Shown here: piece after piece, positions 5,832-10,380 of the stretch
Position numbering within the stretch: position 1 is the stretch's first letter
Layout: every line of letters starts with the position of its first letter
Source of the DNA: Pseudomonadota bacterium
Lineage (GTDB): Bacteria > Pseudomonadota > Alphaproteobacteria > Rhizobiales > Afifellaceae
Reading direction: 5' to 3'
DNA length: 10,380 nucleotides
NCBI GenBank assembly: GCA_023417735.1
Contig: JAEZEK010000363.1
Span: 1 to 10,380, forward strand
The notes under the pieces: generated by a model
Databases searched by the model: none
Seen by the model: the letters and a program-made list of their open reading frames with translations, nothing else
What the model was told of the DNA's origin: nothing
Made by a program: the position numbers and the translations under genes

Positions 5832-6530
5832 TCAGACGCCGATATAGCTCTTCACGAGTTCGTGGTCGGGGCCGAGATCCGCCATCGCGCCCTCGTAGAC
5901 CACCCGCCCGCGGTCGAGCAGGCAGGCGCGGTCGCAGACGCGGCGCGCCACGTGGAAGTTGGTCTCGACCAGGAGCATCGTGGTGCCTTGCGCGCGCAGC
6001 CGGCCGATCGCTTCCGAGATCTGGTCGATGACGACGGGCGCCAGCCCTTCGGTCGGCTCGTCCATGATCACGAAGCGGGACGATCCGACGAGCGCGCGGG
6101 CGATGGCGAGCATCTGCTGCTCGCCGCCCGACAGATGGCTGCCGAGATTGCGCCGACGCTCCGCCAGCCTCGGGAACAGCTGGTAGGCCTCGTCGATCGC
6201 GAACCTCTCGTCGGACTCGGCGACCCGGTCGGCGACCTTCAGGTGCTCCTCCACCGTGAGGCTGCGGAAGATCCCGCGATCCTCCGGCACGTAGCTCATG
6301 CCGCGGCGGACGATGGCATGCGTCGGCTGCCGCTCAATCGCATCGCCCTCGAAGCGGATCGAACCGGTCGTCGCCCGGACATAGCCGAGGATGGTGCGCA
6401 GCGTCGTCGTCTTTCCCACGCCGTTCCGGCCCAGGAGGCCGACGCAGGCGCCCGCCGAGACCGTGAATCCGACATCCTGCAGCACATGGCTGTCGCCGTA
6501 GAAGGCGTTGACGCCGGCCAGCTCAAGCAT
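5832..6530 (-). CDS. livF: LivF-type ABC transporter ATP-binding protein
   Basis: A 232-residue cytoplasmic ATPase, the usual LivF length. Walker A is G34-R-N-G-V-G-K40-T41, the Q-loop region lies near 'MSYVPEDRGIFRSLTV' (78-93), the signature is L133-S-G-G-E-Q-Q139, and Walker B is F153-V-I-M-D157-E158 followed by PTEGLAP. The 'VPEDRGIF..LTV' and 'EPTEGLAPVV' segments are typical of LivF of the HAAT family (branched-chain amino acids and related substrates). At the switch position, where LivF proteins have 'VEQN', this one has V188-E-T-N191. Its ATG lies within the end of livG (8-base overlap), showing translational coupling. It works as a heterodimer with LivG on the LivHM permease and is the last gene of the transporter operon. 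Confidence 0.95.
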   Translation of the reverse strand: MLELAGVNAFYGDSHVLQDVGFTVSAGACVGLLGRNGVGKTTTLRTILGYVRATTGSIRFEGDAIERQPTHAIVRRGMSYVPEDRGIFRSLTVEEHLKVADRVAESDERFAIDEAYQLFPRLAERRRNLGSHLSGGEQQMLAIARALVGSSRFVIMDEPTEGLAPVVIDQISEAIGRLRAQGTTMLLVETNFHVARRVCDRACLLDRGRVVYEGAMADLGPDHELVKSYIGV

Positions 6531-7269
6531 GGGCCGTCCCGAGATAGGCCGTCTGCACTTCGCTGCTCGCCGCCACCTCCCCGGGCGAGCCGGTCATCAG
6601 CACGCGCCCGCGGACCAGGACGGTGATCCGGTCGCAGAGGTTGAAGACGAAATCGAGATCGTGCTCGACGAGGACGATGGTGATGTCGCGCGGCAGCGCC
6701 TGGAGCAGGTCCGCGAGCAGGCGGCGCTCGTAGGGCGAGGCGCCGGCCGCGGGCTCGTCGAGGAGCAGGATGCGCGGCTCCTCGGCAAGCGCGAGGGCGA
6801 TCTCGAGCTGCCGCTTCCGGCCGTAGGAGAGCTCGCCCGCCCGGCGGGACAAGTCTTCGGCCAGGCCGACCCGCTCGGCGAGCGCCTGCGCCGCGGCCAC
6901 CACGCGGCGGTGGCGGGCCGTGCCGCGCCAGGGATCGAAGCGGGAGCCGTCCGTCGCCTGGACCGCAAGGCGCAGGTTCTCCGCGACCGTCAGCCCGTCG
7001 AAGAGGGCGCTCTTCTGGAACGAGCGGCGCACGCCGGAATGGGCGATCCGGTCGGGGGCGAGCCCGGTCACGTCGCGGCCGAACACCTCGACCCGGCCGG
7101 CATCGGGCCTCAGCCAACCGGAAATGATGTTGAAGAAGGTCGTCTTGCCGGCGCCGTTCGGACCGATGATGCCGCGGCGCTCCCCTTCCGGCACCGCGAG
7201 GTCGATGCCATCGGCGACGCGCAGCGCCCCGAAGGCCTTCGACAGCCCCGCCACGGCGAGCGCGCTCAT
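6523..7269 (-). CDS. livG: LivG-type ABC transporter ATP-binding protein
   Basis: A 248-residue ATPase. Walker A is G36-P-N-G-A-G-K42-T43, the Q-loop is 'RRSFQKSALFDGLTVAEN' (Q85), the signature is L147-S-Y-G-R151 followed by KRQLEIALAL, Walker B is I167-L-L-L-D171-E172, and the switch His is H203 in 'LVEHDLDFV'. The LSYG signature and the 'FFNIISG' after Walker A are characteristic of LivG. The frame is open much further upstream, but the ATG at 7269 lies in an ATGA overlap with the livM stop and begins the normal LivG N-terminus (MSALAVAGLSKAFG). The D-loop reads AAGAS rather than the common AAGLN/AAGMN. It partners LivF at the membrane to drive transport. Confidence 0.95.
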   Translation of the reverse strand: MSALAVAGLSKAFGALRVADGIDLAVPEGERRGIIGPNGAGKTTFFNIISGWLRPDAGRVEVFGRDVTGLAPDRIAHSGVRRSFQKSALFDGLTVAENLRLAVQATDGSRFDPWRGTARHRRVVAAAQALAERVGLAEDLSRRAGELSYGRKRQLEIALALAEEPRILLLDEPAAGASPYERRLLADLLQALPRDITIVLVEHDLDFVFNLCDRITVLVRGRVLMTGSPGEVAASSEVQTAYLGTAHA

Positions 7270-8264
7270 CTGCGCCGCCCCAAGCGGCCGAGCGCCTCCA
7301 CGCCGCCGGCGACGCCTTCGCGGAAGAGCGCCACCGCGGCCATGAAGAAGAGGCCGAAGAAGAGCAGATAGTGTTCGGTCACGATCGCCAGGCCCTCGCG
7401 GATGGCGATGAAGGCGAGCGCGCCGATCGCCGGCCCGAGGAAGCTCCGCCATCCGCCGATGATGATCATCAGCAGGACCTCCGCCGAGATACGCCAAGAG
7501 GCGAGCTCGGGGCTGGCGAAGGAGAGGTTCTGCGCCTGGAGCATGCCCGCGATCGCGGCGACCAGGCCCGCCAGGACGAAGCATGCGAGCTTGTAGATCC
7601 GGACGTCGTAGCCGAGCGCCTGCGCCCGCGGCTCGTTCTCCCGGATCGCGATGACGACGCTCCCGAACGGCGAGCGGACGAAGCGGTGGAGGAGCCAGAG
7701 CGTCACAGTCACAACGACGAGGACGTAATAGTAGAACTCCGGCGTCCCCCACAGATCGATGCCGAGCGCCTCGAGTTCCGGGCGGGGAATGCCGACGATG
7801 CCGTCGTCGCCGCCGGTCTGCGGCGTGCGCACGAGCACGGCGTAGAACATCTGCGAGAAGGCGAGCGTGATGAGCAGGAAGCGCACGCCGCTGGTGCGCA
7901 GGCAGAACAGCCCGAGGACGACCGCGAACAGGACGGAGCCGGCAAGCGTCGCGAGCATGGCCGGCAGGGTCGGCCAGTCGAAGAGCAGCGTGAGCGCGGC
8001 GAGCCCGTAGGCGCCGAAGCCGAAATAGGCGGCCTGGCCGAGGGAAACGTAGCCCATGAAGCCGAGGAGAAGGTTGGTGCCGACGGCGAAAAGCGCCAGG
8101 ATCAGGATCTCGGTGCCGAGCACGAGCACGTAGTCGGACGCCGCCAGCGGCAGCAGCGCGAGAAGAAGGACGGCGGCGAGGACGGCAACGGTGCCGACGA
8201 TCGCCGGCCGCTTGCCCGCCGAGGCGGCGCCGGCCTCCGCCCCCGCTGTCCCCGCGGCGCTCAT
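7266..8264 (-). CDS. livM: LivM-type ABC transporter permease
   Basis: A 332-residue inner-membrane protein with about nine to ten hydrophobic segments. It shows the LivM hallmarks: 'LGFMGYVSLGQAAYFGFGAY' near residues 67-86, 'ITLAFSQMFYAV', the cytoplasmic coupling segment 'AIRENEPRAQALGYDV', and 'IIIGGWRSFLGPAIGA' before the last helices. The N-terminus has an Ala/Gly-rich soluble stretch of about 20 residues before the first membrane helix. The ATG at 8264 overlaps the livH stop (ATGA), and the stop overlaps the livG start in the same way. The frame stays open upstream, but there it is the shadow of livH. It forms the transmembrane channel with LivH. Confidence 0.95.
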   Translation of the reverse strand: MSAAGTAGAEAGAASAGKRPAIVGTVAVLAAVLLLALLPLAASDYVLVLGTEILILALFAVGTNLLLGFMGYVSLGQAAYFGFGAYGLAALTLLFDWPTLPAMLATLAGSVLFAVVLGLFCLRTSGVRFLLITLAFSQMFYAVLVRTPQTGGDDGIVGIPRPELEALGIDLWGTPEFYYYVLVVVTVTLWLLHRFVRSPFGSVVIAIRENEPRAQALGYDVRIYKLACFVLAGLVAAIAGMLQAQNLSFASPELASWRISAEVLLMIIIGGWRSFLGPAIGALAFIAIREGLAIVTEHYLLFFGLFFMAAVALFREGVAGGVEALGRLGRRR

Positions 8265-9139
8265 CCTGCGCCGCGCGCGGTGCGGAAGAAGCCGCCCGGA
8301 TTGAAGGCGAGGATCGCGGCCAGGAAGATGTACATCGCGAAGCTCTCGAGGCCGGGCACGTAGGCCTGGGCGAAGGTGTTGATGAGCCCGAGCGCAAGCG
8401 CGGCGACGAAGGAGCCCATGATCGAGCCGAGGCCGCCGGCGATGACGACGATCAGCGTCAGGATGAGGATGTCCATGCCCATGTGCGAATAGACGCTGAG
8501 GACGGGCGCGGCGACCGCGCCGGCGAGCCCGGCGAGCCCCGCGCCGAAGCCGAAGACGAGCGCGAACAGCCGGTCGACGTTGACGCCCATCCCGACCGTC
8601 ATGTCGTGGTCGTCGACCGCCGCCCTGATCGTCGCGCCGAGCGTGGAACGATCGATGGCGAGCCACACCGCGAGGCCGATCGCCAGCCCGAGGCCGATGA
8701 TGAAGAGGCGGTAGGCGGGATAGGGCGCGCCGAACACGGATACCGTGCCGCGGAGGTAGTCGGGCGGGACGATGCTCTCGTAGCCGACGCCGTAGAGGAT
8801 CTCGACCGAGCCGACGACCGCGAAGGAGAGCCCGAGCGTGAAGAGGGCGATGTCGAGATGGGTCGAGCGCCCGCCCCGGACGAGCGGCTTCAGCACGAAG
8901 TACTGGAACAGCGCGCCGAGCAGCGCCGGCAGCATGAAGCCGACCGCGAGCGCGAGCCAGAACGAGCCGGTCGCGCGCGCCGCGCTGTAGGCGGCGTAGG
9001 CGCCGGCCGTATAGAACGCCCCGTGCGCGAGGTTCAGATAGTCCATCATGCCGAAGATGAGCGTCAGCCCGAGCGCCAGCAGGAACACCAGCATGCCGAG
9101 CTGAAGCCCGTTCAGCAGATTGACGAGGACGTTCTCCAC
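8261..9139 (-). CDS. livH: LivH-type ABC transporter permease
   Basis: A 292-residue inner-membrane protein with about eight hydrophobic segments. LivH hallmarks are 'LLNGLQLGMLVFLLALGLTL' near the N-terminus, 'MMDYLNLAHGAFYTAGAYAA' (about 31-50), the coupling region 'GATIRAAVDDHDMTVGMGVNV', 'FGFGAGLAGLAGA' and 'VVIAGGLGSIMGSFVAAL'. The start is a GTG at 9139, 12 bases after the binding-protein stop, without a clear Shine-Dalgarno; it is chosen because the first helix would lose family-typical residues with any later start. It pairs with LivM. The stop overlaps the livM start by 4 bases. Confidence 0.94.
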   Translation of the reverse strand: MENVLVNLLNGLQLGMLVFLLALGLTLIFGMMDYLNLAHGAFYTAGAYAAYSAARATGSFWLALAVGFMLPALLGALFQYFVLKPLVRGGRSTHLDIALFTLGLSFAVVGSVEILYGVGYESIVPPDYLRGTVSVFGAPYPAYRLFIIGLGLAIGLAVWLAIDRSTLGATIRAAVDDHDMTVGMGVNVDRLFALVFGFGAGLAGLAGAVAAPVLSVYSHMGMDILILTLIVVIAGGLGSIMGSFVAALALGLINTFAQAYVPGLESFAMYIFLAAILAFNPGGFFRTARGAG

Positions 9140-9151
9140 GGCCGGGCGCGG

Positions 9152-10342
9152 CTATTCGCTCATCTGGCAGCCGGGGAGGTCCTTGCCCGGCGGGATGGTC
9201 GAGACGAGCTTCTCCACGAGCTTGCCGTCCTCTTCGGCGACCTCGACCAGATAGAGCGTCTCGAGCTGCGCCCCGTTCGCCTCGCTGAAGGTGATCTTGC
9301 CGCGCGGGGCTTCGATCGTGAGGCCGCGGATCGCATCGACATAGGCCTTGCCGTCGGAGACGTCGCCATTGACGGCCTCGATGCCTTCAAGGACGGCGAG
9401 CGCGTTGTCGTAGCCGAGGCCGGCCGTGACGTTCGGCACCGCACCGTACTTGTCGCTGTAGGCCTTCACGAAGGCGTCGCTCTGCGGCGTGCCGGCCGCG
9501 GGCGTGTAGACGGTCGCAAAGCGCGCGCCGAGCACCACGTCCCTGCCCATCGCCGACCAGAGGTTGGCGTCGTAGAGCCATTGGTCGCCGCGCAGCGGCA
9601 TCGCCTCGCGCAGCCCGAACTCGGCATGCTGCTTGACGGCCTGGATCGATTCCGCGCCGGCATACCAGGCGTAGATCATCGCGGCGCCCGATTCCTTCGC
9701 CTTGCCGTAGACCGGGCCCCAGTCCTTGGTCTGGCGGAACACCGTCCAGTACTGGTCCTTGATGGTCCCGCCATTGGCGGTGAAACCGTCGACGAAACCG
9801 CGGATCATGGCGCGCCCGGCCGCATAGTCGGGCCCGAGCGTCACCGCCGTCTTGTCCTCCAGCTCGTTCGCCCAATAGGCGCCGGAGCCTTCCTGGAGCG
9901 CATGCGCGCTGAAGCCGGAGCGGATCGCGTAGGGCTGGCAGTTCTCGGCGGTGAGCTCGTCGGCGACGGCGAGCGCGAGCACGAGCGGCTTCTTCGTGCG
10001 CTTGGAGAGATCGGAGACGGCGAGCGCGACCGCGGAGCTGACCGTGCCGGCGAGGACGTCGACGCCGTCGGAGCGCAGCAGCCGGTTGGCGGCCCGCACG
10101 CCGACGGTCGGATCGGCCTCCGTGTCCGCCTTGACGAGCACGACCTTCTTGCCGGCCGCCATGCCGCCGCGCTCTTCGAGCGCGAGCTCCCAGGCCCGGT
10201 CGATGTCCTCGGCGAGCTGGGCGAACACGCCCTTGTAGGGCAGCAGCAAGCCGACCTTGATCTCCTCCTGCGCATGAGCGCCGGAGGCGGCGGCGCCGCT
10301 CACCGCAAGCGCGGCGAGAACGGCCAGGTACGAACGATCCAT
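9152..10342 (-). CDS. HAAT/LIV-type ABC transporter substrate-binding protein
   Basis: A 396-residue periplasmic protein with a signal peptide (residues 1-24, ending GAHA before QEE). The mature start 'EIKVGLLLPYKGVFAQLAED' and the segments 'DTEADPTVGVRAANRLL', 'DVLAGTVSSAVALAV', 'PYAIRSGFS' and 'VTAGLGYDNALAVLEGIEA' are those of type I periplasmic binding proteins (Peripla_BP_6 type) serving LivHMGF transporters. The 'L..AD.LTAENCQPYAIR' region resembles members proposed to bind benzoate-like or other aromatic acids, but I cannot assign a ligand; amino acids, amides or urea remain possible. There are two Cys in the mature chain, in 'ENCQPY' and near the end in 'PGCQMSE', which could form a disulfide. 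It is the first transporter gene visible in the operon, 12 bases before livH; only 38 bases upstream are visible, so its promoter is outside or at the edge. Confidence 0.92.
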   Translation of the reverse strand: MDRSYLAVLAALAVSGAAASGAHAQEEIKVGLLLPYKGVFAQLAEDIDRAWELALEERGGMAAGKKVVLVKADTEADPTVGVRAANRLLRSDGVDVLAGTVSSAVALAVSDLSKRTKKPLVLALAVADELTAENCQPYAIRSGFSAHALQEGSGAYWANELEDKTAVTLGPDYAAGRAMIRGFVDGFTANGGTIKDQYWTVFRQTKDWGPVYGKAKESGAAMIYAWYAGAESIQAVKQHAEFGLREAMPLRGDQWLYDANLWSAMGRDVVLGARFATVYTPAAGTPQSDAFVKAYSDKYGAVPNVTAGLGYDNALAVLEGIEAVNGDVSDGKAYVDAIRGLTIEAPRGKITFSEANGAQLETLYLVEVAEEDGKLVEKLVSTIPPGKDLPGCQMSE

Positions 10343-10347
10343 TGTCT

Positions 10348-10354
10348 TCCTCCC
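10348..10354 (-). promoter_or_regulatory. Shine-Dalgarno of the binding-protein gene
   Basis: GGGAGGA on the - strand, 5 bases before the ATG at 10342. It is the strongest ribosome site of the transporter operon, which fits the higher amount of binding protein usually needed relative to the membrane subunits. Confidence 0.7.
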
Positions 10355-10380
10355 GAGAAGGCGTGGATGCGCTCCGGCGC

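Noticed and set aside
4612..5847. 411-residue open frame on the + strand opposite the S41 protease
   Set aside because: Shadow of the real gene; composition is Ala/Asp/Arg-rich with no domain.
5721..8363. Three long + strand open frames opposite livF, livG and livM
   Set aside because: All lie wholly opposite clear ABC transporter genes and encode motif-free, charged, repetitive products.
1..10380. CRISPR array, tRNA, rRNA, transposase or phage genes
   Set aside because: No regularly spaced repeats, cloverleaf-like sequence, terminal inverted repeats or mobile-element proteins were seen.

Overview
The window is very GC-rich throughout and looks like the chromosome of an alphaproteobacterium, probably a metabolically versatile or methylotroph-like member of the Hyphomicrobiales or a relative. 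This is inferred from base composition, gene style and gene content; no rRNA or other marker gene is present. The genes are closely packed, most have exported or membrane products, and there is no tRNA, rRNA, insertion sequence, phage gene or CRISPR array.

Left part, + strand (1-1921): the end of an operon linked to PQQ-dependent alcohol oxidation. It holds the C-terminal third or so of an ABC-type substrate-binding protein of the 'PQQ-dependent alcohol dehydrogenase system' type, a secreted seven-bladed YVTN beta-propeller protein, and a small secreted cupredoxin-like protein with no copper ligands. The first two match the partners seen at the start of the lanthanide-uptake clusters lut (Methylobacterium) and ped (Pseudomonas), so periplasmic metal or cofactor handling for quinoprotein dehydrogenases is the best guess.

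Middle part, - strand: two small units of periplasmic proteins. A monohaem cytochrome c and a ClpP/crotonase-fold periplasmic protein (COG3904-like) form one operon (3102-1973) that converges on the + strand operon. Further right, an S41 PDZ protease and a beta-lactamase-fold serine hydrolase lie in tandem (5706-3345).

Right part, - strand (10342-5832): a complete five-gene high-affinity branched-chain amino acid type (HAAT/LIV) ABC transporter, in the order binding protein, two permeases, two ATPases. Its genes overlap by 4-8 bases or lie 12 bases apart, so it is a single translationally coupled operon. The substrate cannot be read from sequence; the binding protein could serve amino acids, amides or small aromatic acids.

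Intergenic space is short. The longest gap (3103-3344, 242 bases) is less GC-rich and should hold the promoter of the cytochrome operon. Several small hairpins lie at operon ends, none with a clear T tract.
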